From NCBI GenBank assembly GCA_012064385.1, contig QRDG01000964.1, forward strand, positions 186,001-250,000: a stretch of 64,000 nt of DNA, given 5' to 3'. The DNA is from Puccinellia tenuiflora. Its lineage: Eukaryota; Streptophyta; Magnoliopsida; Poales; Poaceae. Below the pieces are notes generated by a model that was not told the origin of the DNA, ran no database searches, and worked only from the letters and a program-made list of their open reading frames with translations. Positions 19,311 through 29,737 of the stretch are shown here, in pieces; within the stretch, counting starts at the first letter, position 1; every line of letters begins with the position of its first letter. The translations under genes were made by a program, and so were the position numbers.

Positions 19311-22300
19311 ATGGTCATCATGATGAGCGAAAGTATTGTTGCTAGATATTTGAAATATGCGACGACCGTGATGGTTAAAAACAACGACACCGGGATAAAG
19401 TGTCCGTGTCGAACATGCAAACTCGGCACCGTGCTCGATCCCTTTTCCGGCACATTGCAGGAGCATCTGCTCAGGAAAGGTTTTATGGATGACTTCACTT
19501 ACGAGGATGATGATGATGACGTCAATGGGGGCGCGGCGGGAAATGATCAGGAAGATGAAGAGGCGCCTCCCGATTATGATGACGAAGAATATGTCGGGCA
19601 TGATGAAGAAGAAGCCGACGTAAATGGTGGAGAAGACGCGGGCACGCCGACGCTGCTAACTTCAGTCATGCGGGACCCTCATGTTCAAGAATTGCTTCTC
19701 AGAAAGTCGAGTAACGCTGCTAGAGAGGCTAAGCTGGCGCAGCTGGACATAGACTCGAATGCTCCGTTGTATGCGGGATGTCGGCCCGAGGATACCCGCT
19801 TGAAAGTAACGCTCATGGCTCTGCAGATGAAGGCAAAACACAAATGGACAGACGCAAGCTTCGACGAGAACTTGAAATTTTGGCACGATCGTCTTCCTGA
19901 GGGGAACACGTGTCCTAGTAGTATCGAAGAGGCCAAAAAAATTGTGTGCCCTTTTGATTTACCGCACATCAAATACCACGTTTGCATCAATGATTGCTTC
20001 ATTTATCCGGAAAATGACGCGGAGACAACTGCATGTCCGGTGTGCGGCGCTGCTCGATACAAGAAAGGGAAAAAGAAAGCTCCTCGGAAAGTGGTATGGT
20101 ACCTTCCGATCATTCCTCGTCTGCAGCGGCTTTTCACAGATCCTAAGGAAGCAAAGTTAATGCGCTGGCACGCGGAAAGGAATAAGCCGGAAAACGAAGA
20201 GACGGATAAGATGCTGAGACACCCTTCAGATGCTAAGCAGTGGGAAGCGTTAGACTTTGAATACCCAACTTTTGGGAACGATCCAAGAAACGTCAGGTTG
20301 GGCGTGAGCACCGATGGGCTCAATCCGTTTGGCAACCAGAGCAGCACACATAGCACGTGGCCCGTGTTTGTATGGATATACAACCTACCCCCATGGTTGT
20401 GCATGAAGAGGAAGTACATTCAGATGAGCATGCTAATCCAAGGGCCGAAACAACCAGGAAACGACATCAATCTGTATCTGCGGCTCTTGAGAGATGAGCT
20501 ACAGAAGATATGGAATGTAGGGGTCAGAACATGGGACGCCGTCGCGGAAGATTACTTCCCTATGAGAGCCGCGTTGATCACGACGGTGCAAGACTATCTC
20601 GGTTACGGATATATCGCAGGCCAGGTGGCACACGGACACTGTGCATGCGTTAGGTGCATGGACGATACAACATATATGCAGCTAGAGAAAGATCCCGGGT
20701 CTTCAAAAACAGTGTTCACGGGACATCGAAGGTGGCTTCGCAGGGACGACCCGTGGAGAAACCGCAAAGAGCTGTTCGATGGTACCGCTGAGATCCGAAG
20801 AGCCCCACGTAAGAGGAGCGGCGAAGAAATCGACATGCTGTTGACAAGCTGGGATGAGTGCCCTCGGTCGGGGAAGAAGCAAAAGGCTCCGCCACCACTG
20901 CTGAAGGTATGGAAAACAAGGTCTGTTTCTGGGACTTGCCATATTGGAAGATCCTCAAAACACCTCATAGCCTTGATGTCATGCATATCACGAAGAACGT
21001 GTGCGAGAGTCTGCTTGGCACCCTTCTCAACATGCCGGAGAGGACCAAAGATGGGCCGAAAAGCAAGAAACGACCTAAGATCATTGGGCATCAGGAAAGA
21101 TCTCCACGGAGGACGCCCTGACGATGATAATGATCTGTCCGATGAGGAGGAGACAGAAGGTCGTCGGAAGGGCAAAAGGCGAAACAGAATGACTATTACT
21201 GCCCTCCTTCGTGCTTCACTCTAAGCCAGAAGGAGATCGAACAGTTTATAAAGTGCCTTCTCGGAGTGAAATTTCCTTCCGGTTACGCGGGGAAGATAAG
21301 CAGATATCTGGACGCAGCGAAACAAAAGTTCAGCGGGATGAAGTCGCATGACTGTCACGTGCTGATGACGCAGATACTTCCGGTTGCACTCCGAGGGATA
21401 ATGGACCCACACGTCCGCCAAACGCTATTGGACCTATGCAACTTTTTCGACGTCATCTCTCGAAAGTCGATCAGCATGAAGAAAGCCGTAAGGTTACAGG
21501 AAGAGATCATTGTGATACTAAATGAGCTCGAGATTTACTTCCCTCCCGCATTCTTCGACGTTATGGTGCATTTGTTGATCCATGTCGTGGATGATATCAT
21601 CCAGCTCGGGCCGATGTTCCTGCACAGCATGATGCCATTCGAAAGGATGAATGGTGTCATCAAAGGATACGTTCGTAACAGGGCAACTCCAGATGGAAGC
21701 ATCGTCCAGGGCTATCTCACCGAAGAGTGCATCTCTTTCTGCACGAATTTTCTAGATGTCGAGAACCCTGTTGGTCTGCCCGAAAATAAGCACATTGGCA
21801 AGCTCGATGGAGCAGGTCACAAAACAGGCAGGAGGGAACTACAAGTGGATGACTCTGGCCGACGCGCCGACTTTGACAGTGCAAACTTTGTAGCGCTAAA
21901 ACACATACAAGTGGTCGATCCTTGGTTGGAAAAGCACAAAAACTTTATTGAGAAGAAGTACAGTGAACGTGGTCAGCATCGAACGGACGTCGAAATAATC
22001 AAAGAGCACAACGCCACCTTCACGCGTTGGTTCAAACGCCACCTTCTAGATAATCCTCCGTCAATGACTTCCGCAGAAGGAAAACTCATATTCCTCTTGT
22101 CACAGGGCCCCGCGCCCAACCTGATGACATATCAGGCATACGATATCAACGGTTACACGTTCTACACGGAGGAAAAAGACAGGAATAGCGAATATCAGAA
22201 CTCAGGGATAACGATGGAATCCTTCACACCGGTGACGTCAAAGAAAGGTACTATGGAAGGATCGAGGAGATCTGGGAGCTGGACTACTCTGGAGACAAGG

Positions 22301-22746
22301 TGCCGATGTTCCGTGTCAGATGGGCTAAGAGCGTCAGTCCAAAAAAAGAAGACGGATATTTCACCACCATGTCTATACCCGAAGCCTCCAAGTCTGCTGC
22401 TACCGCGAGCGTCATCGCGAAAACTGAACCATGGGTACTGGCTAGCCAAGTTGACCAATGCTTCTTCATCACCGACCCGACACTGCCTAGCCGTGTTGTC
22501 GTGAGAAGAGGAAAAAGGAGCATCATCGGAATGGATGGAGTCGCCAACGAGCAAGATTTTGACCAGTACGGAGACCCAAAAATGGAAGATGACGACGACG
22601 ACAAAGAAATAACATACACCACAAGAAGAAGTAGGACAACACTACCCAAGTCAGGTGGTCTTCCGTTCGCAAGAAGAAGTCGACATGTTCCGGGTCTAAA
22701 TTATTCAACCGCCACTAAGAAGGGAAAGAAGATTGTGAAACGCTAG
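19311..22746 (+). pseudogene. TNP2-type CACTA transposase (Transposase_21), frameshifted
   Basis: The start ATG at 19311 lies 13 bases after the acceptor TATATGTAG. Order of domains: transposase-associated domain (KYATTVMVKNNDTGIKCPCR, about residues 14-60); an acidic linker; the Transposase_21 core (DGLNPFGNQSSTHSTWPV near 20305-20360, HGHCACVRCM, LDVMHITKNVCESLLGT); DUF4218-like (FFDVMVHLLIHVVDDI, MPFERMNGVIKGYVRN); and DUF4216-like (RYYGRIEEIWELDYSG). The protein would cut and rejoin CACTA ends in the nucleus. Reading it through requires frame changes near 20900, 21058, 21175 and 22235, each consistent with a one-base indel; two are beside AAAA runs. It is either a recent pseudogene or a gene with sequencing errors. 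A basic tail (KKGKKIVKR) ends it. Confidence 0.85.
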
Positions 22747-23055
22747 CTAGACGGTGTGGGAAATACGACACTTGATTTTGTAACCCTAGGAATTAATATT
22801 ATAAATTAAGTATCCTAGAATTTGTAATCCAAATATTAAGTATTTTTAATATATTTGATATGCATATGCATATGTGTGTCTTAACATTAAATAGGATATG
22901 CATGATATGTGTAATCCTACCTTAATATTAAATTTTTAAAATCATAAATTGGAATACTATATCACATTAAATATTATATGAATGTCTTAAATGAAATGCA
23001 CAAAAGGAAAAAAGAAAAAGCAAATGAAAAATTAAATGCAAAAAGAAAATATAAA
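22747..23055. other. 3' region of the transposase gene, AT-rich
   Basis: AT-rich, with several AATAT/AATTAA words that could act as polyadenylation signals (for example TTAATATTATAAATTAAG near 22793). No frame is seen. Confidence 0.35.
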
Positions 23056-23192
23056 AAAACTCCTTATCCGTGGCGCAGGGGTCTTACCCTGCGCCATGGG
23101 TAACTTACCCGTAGCGCAGGATAGTGACCCTGCGCACGGCTATTATACGTACCCGTCCCGCATGGGAGTGTTCGTGCGCCACGGGTAAGTTA
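23056..23192. repeat. Internal island of CACTA subterminal repeats
   Basis: Six or so degenerate copies of the (A/T)CCGTGGCGCA/TGCGCCA(C/T)GG motif lie between the two genes, 4.9 kb from the left end. They are of the same kind as those at 18255-18715 and 28744-28982. They directly precede the GC-rich leader of the second gene. Confidence 0.7.
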
Positions 23193-23808
23193 ACCTAGAT
23201 CTAAATTCGCGCGCGCCCGAACCGTTCCCCAACTCCCTCCCAAAATCCTCAACTCCCTCCACCGCTCGAGCGCCGTCACCGTCGCCGTCGCCCCCTCGCC
23301 TCCACGGAGCACCGCCGCCGCCCCGTCGCCGTCTCCCCCTCGCCTCCACGGAGCACCGCCGCCGTCCCCGTCGCCGTCGCCCCCCTCCACCTCCCACGAG
23401 CACGAGCGCGCCGGCCCGGAGCCCCTGCCCCGCGCCTCCTCCAGGCCGTGCGCCACCCCCGAGCACCGCCCCCGCCCCGTCGCCGTCTCCGGCCCCTCCT
23501 GGCCGTGGCCACTTGCTCCTCGCCGGATCAAAGGTGACCCCGGTCCCTCCTCCTCCTCCTCCTCCTAATTATAGTCGATTTAGCTAGGGTTTCCCACTAG
23601 TTGATGCAACAATCGGTAGATTTTAGACCACATATGATCTGATGATCTGCCACATTTTTTTAATTTTTTTCATATTGATGTTCCTCTGCCATATATAATT
23701 GATGTTCATATTGATGTTCCTGGTCATACATGTCATATATGGATAGTAGTGTTAGTGTAGCCAAATGAAATGCAAAATTAAAAATGAAATGCAAAATGAA
23801 ATTAGGGT
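23193..23808 (+). promoter_or_regulatory. GC-rich leader/promoter region of the second CACTA gene
   Basis: CG-dense sequence at 23200-23530 includes a tandem duplication of a unit with CGCCTCCACGGAGCACCGCC (two copies near 23298 and 23340). A possible donor AAAG|GTGACC follows at about 23530. The long frames on the minus strand here are Gly/Arg strings caused by composition. An AT-rich intron-like stretch follows up to the acceptor at 24890. Confidence 0.4.
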
Positions 23809-24327
23809 TAGTGTTATTGCTTCTGCTTGCTGTTAGGGTTAGGGTTAGGGTAATGATTGGAGTTTAGGGAAAAACTGAAATGGAAAATGAAATTTGAATT
23901 TTTTGGCAAAATTTCTGGCTGAAATGCTCTACAATTTTTGAACAACTCAAATCAACTCTGATTAAGCTGAAATTTTTACAATAGGTCAACAATAGTTATA
24001 CATTGCTCTTGTAAAAATTTCAGAATTTTCAGAGCTTGTTTGGTTCACCAAAAAATTTGAAAACTGCTGNTAGTGTTATTGCTTCTGCTTGCTGTTAGGG
24101 TTAGGGTTAGGGTAATGATTGGAGTTTAGGAAAAACTGAAATGGAAATGAAATTTGAATTTTTTGGCAAAATTCTGGCTGAAATGCTCTACAATTTTGAA
24201 CAACTCAAATCAACTCTGATTAAGCTGAAATTTTTACAGTAGGTCAACAATAGTTATACATTGCTCTTGTAAAAATTTCAGAATTTTCAGAGCTTGTTTG
24301 GTTCACCAAAAAATTTGAAAACTGCTG
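23809..24327. repeat. 260-bp tandem duplication across an N: assembly scar
   Basis: Copy 1 is 23809-24069 (261 bp) and copy 2 is 24071-24327 (257 bp); the single N of the window is at 24070 between them. Both start TAGTGTTATTGCTTCTGCTT and end AATTTGAAAACTGCTG. By eye the only differences are four one-base losses in homopolymers in copy 2 (GGG to GG, AAAA to AAA, TTT to TT, TTTTT to TTTT) and one A/G change. This is what overlapping contig ends joined without merging look like. Confidence 0.9.
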
Positions 24328-24641
24328 CTGCCAGGTTGCTCCTCTAATTGTGTTTTTGATGTTGCTTGCAGGTTGTGGTGGTGGTGTTGCTTGCTCCTCT
24401 ACAGTTGCTTGCTGCTGGTTAAGTTGAAGCAAGGTAGGATGCATGTGATGGAATCCGGAGTTGTGTGCCGGTTTATTTTTCTTCAATGTTATACTGCCGG
24501 AGTTGTGTGCCGGTTTATATGTGTGATGAATGTTTGTATATTGCCGGAGTTGTGTGCCGGTTCGTCTGTGATGAATATGTTTGTATCTTGCCGGAGTTGT
24601 GTGCCGGTTTTTGTTGTGAACTTTGTAGGGATTTTAGATGA

Positions 24642-24838
24642 GTGCCGATGTTTTGCCGAAATGTCGATTCATTTCCGTTTCGGCAAATTTCCGGCACTCC
24701 TATGGCCAAAAATTAGCAAAGGTCATGCCGAATTTTTCCGTGAAAAATTCTGCATGACCTTTGCTAATTTTTGGCAATAGGAGTGCCGCCGGAAATTTGC
24801 CGGAATGGAAATGATTCGACATTTCGACATCGGCATAT
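24642..24838. repeat. Long hairpin upstream of the second CACTA gene
   Basis: The left arm (24642-24738) runs from GTGCCGATGTTTTGCCGAAA to GGTCATGCCGAATTTTTC. The right arm (24741-24838) is its near-complete reverse complement, with only a few bases between. Arms are about 97 bp. The left arm equals the sequence before the transposase gene (19153-19250). Before the hairpin, 24460-24620 has four copies of TGCCGGAGTTGTGTGCCGGT. Confidence 0.8.
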
Positions 24839-24895
24839 GTATTTTTTTGTTTCTTTTAACTAACATGTTCCATTTTGCTGTCACACGCAGAACAC

Positions 24896-27800
24896 ATGGC
24901 TAACAACGATGAGGCCGGAGCTTCTTCTCGACAATTAAGCGTGGAAGACCTAGCCAGAGAGAAGAACGCGGACTTCTGGAGCTTCTACGATGAGCCGACC
25001 AGGGATGTTGCCGAGGGCGCCAATAATAGTGGCGCCGGGGATGGCGACGAGGGCGCCAATAATACTGGCGCCGAGGATGGCAACGATACCACTACTAGTG
25101 GCGCCGGGGATGGCGGCGCGACCACTGATGGCGGAGAACGCACAGATGGTAGCCAAGCCAGAAAGGCTAGGAAGGAGACGAGTAAGAACAAGGTCCGGGC
25201 CTTGAGGCAAGCGATCACCCAAGTGTCCGACGGTGGGGCGCCTCTAGAGCCTACAGGGGTCGCCGCAGGGTATGGCCTCCAAGTGGCATGCATCCTTCGA
25301 GAGGTCGTCCCTGTCTATGAGGATAACATAATGGATGCTAATAAAGAGGGTGTGCGCCTCCGCCTCATCAAGAGGCTGCATGAACGGTATGAGTTCCCGC
25401 CGGCCTACAGGGCCGATGAAGACGGTAATCATGATTTGAAAAAACTCAATGCCGTCAACAACTTTGCCCTCACGAAGATGAGCACGGCCTTGTCCAGTTG
25501 GAGATCTAGGGTCAAAAAAATGATCGAAGACGATAAAAGTCCCGAGGAGATCTGGAACAAGGAGCGGGTCAACGAAGAAGACCTTAGGATTTTCCGGGGC
25601 AGGCTCGGACTACCTGCATCCAAGAAAATGAGTGAATGGGGAGGTGGATGAACTCGAAGAATGTAGGACACCACCATCTCGGAAGTGGTGGTTACTTCGC
25701 GGCTGAGCCCAAATGGGAGAAGCAGGATGCTGAGTGGGCAGCTAAGGGCATCTCTAACCCCTTCGACAAATTTAAAGACAAGCAGACTAGAAATTTTGTC
25801 AGGGCTCGGTTCACGGAGGACCCGGTTACCAAGGAACTTAAGACGGATCCTGCTGTCGTGAAGTTCCAAAAGGCTCTGGAGGATATAGAAAGTTCTAGAG
25901 CTGCGGATGAGAGCTCCTCCCAGGGATCGACGAAGCCCGTGTGGGACACTCCATTCAACGCGGCGTTGAACAAGCTCAAGGGGCGGGATCTGGACAAGCC
26001 ACCGTCAGGTGGCCGTGTTGTCGGCAAAGGCAAGGTCCTATGGTGTGACTATTATGCCGAGGACAAGGAGACGCGGAAGGAGAGGAAGAAGCGCAAGCAG
26101 GAGGATATAGTCAATGAACTAGTGGCCAAGGCGCTCGTCGGTTTCCTTCCTTCTGTCGTGTCCTCGGTAAACGGATTGGATCGACGGAGGTCGACAAGGG
26201 CCGTGTCCAGTGCCCAACTTTGGAGGCAACACGGCCAACACCGCGTCGGCGGCTTCGTCCGCCAACACCGCGCCGTCACCTCCACCTGTTCGGGATAATC
26301 TGCCGGTCCACACCACGCCGTCGCCTCTTCCGGAGAATTCGCCGGCCGGCAACCCCCCAAGCGGCACCCACTCTGACTCCGTGTCGCAAGACGTCGGCGG
26401 TGTCTCGACAATTGCCGAGCTCGACGCCCTCACGGTATCTAAGCGTCGTAGGCTCAATGCATATTACTTCATCCATTTTGCCTTTGCCTTGCATCTCTAA
26501 CGCCCTACATGCATGTTCTTCGCAGGGCGACACTAGATGCACTCTCCTACACCATGTGAATGGAGAGTTGAAGGATGTTGCTAGGGCTACCATCGTTGCG
26601 CCCAAAAATCGCATGCACCACAACAGGCCAATACCAGATGGCTTCTTCAAGGTCTCACTGATTAGGGTGTTCACGGGCTGCAATGAGGTGGATCCTCCTG
26701 TTCAACCCGTGGGAGCCGAGGACCACCTGCTCCTCCGTGAATGCATCCCCTGGCCCATGATGTGGCCGAAAACCCAGATCCGTATTAGCCCGGACTCTCC
26801 ACACACAACACCGGAAGTCGGGTTGGCGCAAAACCCTGTCAAGGCCAGCGCACCAGCACCACCACAACTGAAAGAGCCTGTGGCACGGGAAGATGACATC
26901 TTCGATGACTGCTATATCGATGATGACCGCTGCGAAGACGGAGGATTCATGGCTCCTCTTGATGAACCACCGACTGCTCCGCACACGCACGAGCCCGCTG
27001 GTCAAACAGATAAAGCCACGTGCACGAAGCGTCTGTTCGATTCTCAAGAGACGCCTCCAGCCGACGACTTCACGCAGAAAGAAGCAACACAAGCTATCCT
27101 GAGCCCCAACACACTACTTGGGACCTGTCGTGAAGCGCTAGCGGCCGGAGGAGGCATCCCTCCAAAGGCTAAGAAGGGGCGGAAAAGAACTAGGAAGAGC
27201 GACTATGCATCCGCCAGCCAGCCGTCGCTGCCTCCAAAGCCGCAGCAGGGTGCCAATGCCTCTAGCAGCCAGCCGGCGGCTCCGCGGCCGATCCGGTTTA
27301 AGGACGGGCCAGGACCGAGCAAAGATGTTGCGCGGGAAATGCATATTGCGGGTCGACCGATGGTACCGCCTGATGTGCTCCAACTCATGAGTGGGGATAT
27401 GCAGAAGCTGCATGAGCGTGTTCTGACACGAGAGCTGGATCTTCTTAAAATGAAAGATCCAACACATCCACACCCGCTCTTCACTGCCAAGGTGCCAGAG
27501 GCAGTTGATGGCTTTTGCAAACAAGAGCCAGCGGATTTGCTCTTCGTGCGATTTGATGACATCTTCAAGATGTTTAACTTGAAGCGGCTCCATCCTCATT
27601 TAGTCCGCTTATTCTGTCTCAGTACGGCCCACCAGGTCCTAAAAGAGAAGATCGGGGGCGTCGCGATAGCGGACCCCTACTACATGATCGAGACCAACTT
27701 CAGAAGCCATGAAGGCTGGCAATTTATGTCGAAACACCTCGAAGAAATCATGGTGGAGAATAAGTGGAAGGATTACATTCTCTTGCCTTACTATCCCGAG

Positions 27801-28461
27801 TAAGTAGTCATTCTTTACGCCATAATTAAGATGCTTCATTAGATTTCTATCATTATTTTTCTAACACTCTGTCTAAATTGTTTTGCCCAGAGACAAGTAC
27901 TGCGTCCTGCTCGTTCTTTGCCCGAAATATTCCGTAGTCATATATTTGGACTCGGGTAGGGAGGACAAACCGAAAGACTACACCAACCTCAAGAAGGCTC
28001 TGGATAATGCTCTAGTTGGCTTCAGTATGAGGGGAGGCGTCTTCAAAAGGAAGAGACCTGGAAGAGGAGGTGTGCTATCATTCCACCACATTATCAAATT
28101 CGCGTGCGTCACGCAACCAAAGAACAGCGAGAGGGATGCCTACTACGCCATCCATCAGATCCGTGCCTTCGTACGGGATGAAGAGAAACTTCAGTTGCCA
28201 GATCAACTCCAACGCTGGGCCGAAAACTTGGCAACTATCCAGGATCGTGATCTTCGACAAGAATTCTATCGCATCCAGGAGACGTTCGCGCGGATCATAC
28301 TACACGATGTCTGCGCCGTTGGAGGCATGTTCTACTACGACGGCGCTCCACTCGATAATGCGGAGGTGGAACGGCGTCTAAAGGCACAAGGCGACATCCG
28401 GCCCTTCACGACGAAAGAAGGCGTCCGCCCCTTCCCGGCCCCGAAGACCGTCGACGCCTAG
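24896..28461 (+). pseudogene. Second CACTA gene: TNPA-like plus inactive Ulp1-like domain
   Basis: Exons 24896-26434, 26526-27799 and 27891-28461 have good joins (ACG|GTATCT, TTCGCAG|GG, CCGA|GTAAGT, TTGCCCAG|A). The N-terminus MANNDEAGASS leads into 12-residue repeats (EGANNSGAGDGD type). A plant En/Spm transposase-like region follows (MNSKNVGHHHLGSGGY, NPFDKFKDKQTRNFVRAR). A proline-rich linker precedes a C-terminal region resembling the Ulp1/C48 peptidase fold (WKDYILLPYYPEDKYCVLLV, YLDS, FACVTQPKNSERDAYYAIH). There the His-Trp pair is replaced by Lys-Tyr and the nucleophile Cys by Ala; only the Asp remains. It may bind subterminal repeats and assist TNP2. Frame changes occur near 25645 (in GGGG) and 26172, so it is broken as read. 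Confidence 0.78.
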
Positions 28462-28743
28462 CTTACCTGTGTAGCTTATGTTCAAACAGTCGATGAAATT
28501 CGTGTTGTAATTAAACTTCCTTTACTTTGTAATGTGATGATGTTCGAACTTGCTACTCGATTCCGATCGATGTGATGTATATGATGATCCGTGATCTATT
28601 TTCAGTTATAATGCATATGTGATCTATGTATTTTGTGTATTGTTCTGCAATGTGTATTATAGAATATATGTCTATATAAATACCTATATTATAATCTGTA
28701 TAAATATTGTATTTTCTGTATATAAAAAAAATACAGAAAATCA
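28462..28743. other. 3' region of the second CACTA gene
   Basis: AT-rich; TAATTAAACTTCC and AATAT words near 28508-28730 could serve polyadenylation. No frame. Confidence 0.35.
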
Positions 28744-28985
28744 TAGCCGTGGCGCATGTCAGAGGGTAGCCGTGGCGCACCACAGCCGTGGCGCACAGTC
28801 CACCAGTGCGCCATGGGTATTTCCACTTAGCCATGGCGCACTTAGTATCCTGCGCCACGGCTAACTACTCGTGGCGCACATGGGTCCCTGCGCCACGGAT
28901 AATTGCTTACCCGTGGCGTGGCAATTCGTGGCGCAGGCGCCTGCGCCACGGGTAGCCCAATCTGGTGCGCCACGGCTAGGCTTTT
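28744..28985. repeat. Right subterminal repeat array of the CACTA element
   Basis: About twelve copies of GCCGTGGCGCA or its complement, several as facing pairs, running into the right terminus. Same motif family as at the left end. Confidence 0.8.
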
Positions 28986-28996
28986 CCCTAGTAGTG

Positions 28997-29737
28997 TACA
29001 AGTGATACAACACAATCTGAAACTATGATCTCCCCACAAAACAATGACAAGTAGCAATTCATGAACATGTAGAATAGTACTTAGACGATAGCTAGGGTTC
29101 GAACAATCTCAAACTATGAGGGGGATGAAGTGGATCACGAAGATGGTGCTGGTATTGGCGTTGGTGTTGATGGCGACTCCGGAGGGGGGATGGAGAAGAC
29201 CTCCGGAGGTGATTCCGGCGGCGATTCCCCCCTCCGATCTTCTCCGGCGGCAGCCTTCTGTCTCTCTGTTTCTGGTTTTGTGTTTCTCCGCCGCCTCCTT
29301 CTGGAAAACATCGGGGGACTATTTTTATAGTCGTTTTTAGGTCACGAGGAAGCTTCAGGAAGAAGGATCGTCGCAAACGGAGCCACGAGGCTCAAAAGAG
29401 GTGGGCCCACGCGGCCAGGTACAGGGGCCGCGTGGGGCACCCTCTTTTGGCCCTCCGGCCTCCGTTTGCTTGCTTCCTTCGCTCTGAGGTCTTCCTCCTT
29501 CCAAAAAAATGATCCCTGTAAATTTTCAGCTCATTATGACGTCGTTAAGGCCCTGAAATAAATAAGGAAAGAAATAGGGTTTTTCTGCCTGCGCAGGATT
29601 AATTCCATAAATAGGGGAAATCATTATTAATTACCAAAAATCATTAAATAACAGTAATATACCCCTTATATGATGCAAATATGAATGTAATACAAGTATT
29701 ATAGTGCAAAGTTCATGTATGCATTTTACATGCATCA
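28997..29737 (-). mobile_element. A-type LTR fragment in inverted orientation
   Basis: Read on the minus strand it starts TGATGCATGTAAAATGCATA at 29737 and follows the A LTR (14939 onward) for about 600 bp, including GACTATAAAAATAGTC-like sequence and the GAAACACAAAACCAGAAACA leader. It then diverges (CATCTTCGTGATCCACTTCA and on) and is cut by the CACTA right end. Its other side abuts the truncated LTR of element B. It is a related LTR, not an exact copy. Confidence 0.7.

Larger units (their letters stand above)
18228..28996 (+). mobile_element. Two-gene CACTA (En/Spm-type) transposon, 10.8 kb
   Basis: The left terminus is CACTACTAGGAAAAGGCT at 18228; the right terminus is CCCTAGTAGTG ending at 28996, the inverse of CACTACTAGGG. 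Arrays of GCCGTGGCGCA/TGCGCCACGGC lie at both ends. It carries a TNP2-type transposase gene (19311-22746) and a second gene (24896-28461), both rightward. The three bases outside each end differ (CTA left, TAC right), so no clean 3-bp duplication is present. The left flank is the interior of element A(+), and the right flank is an oppositely oriented LTR. Both genes contain frameshifts as read. Confidence 0.88.

Noticed and set aside
23143..23531. Long minus-strand Gly/Arg-rich frames
   Set aside because: Caused by CG-rich repeated leader sequence of the CACTA gene; no domain and overlapping frames on the same strand.
23840..23860. TTAGGGTTAGGGTTAGGG, a telomere-like run (again at 24095-24115)
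   Set aside because: Only three units, animal-type and not the plant TTTAGGG, and the second occurrence is the assembly copy of the first.
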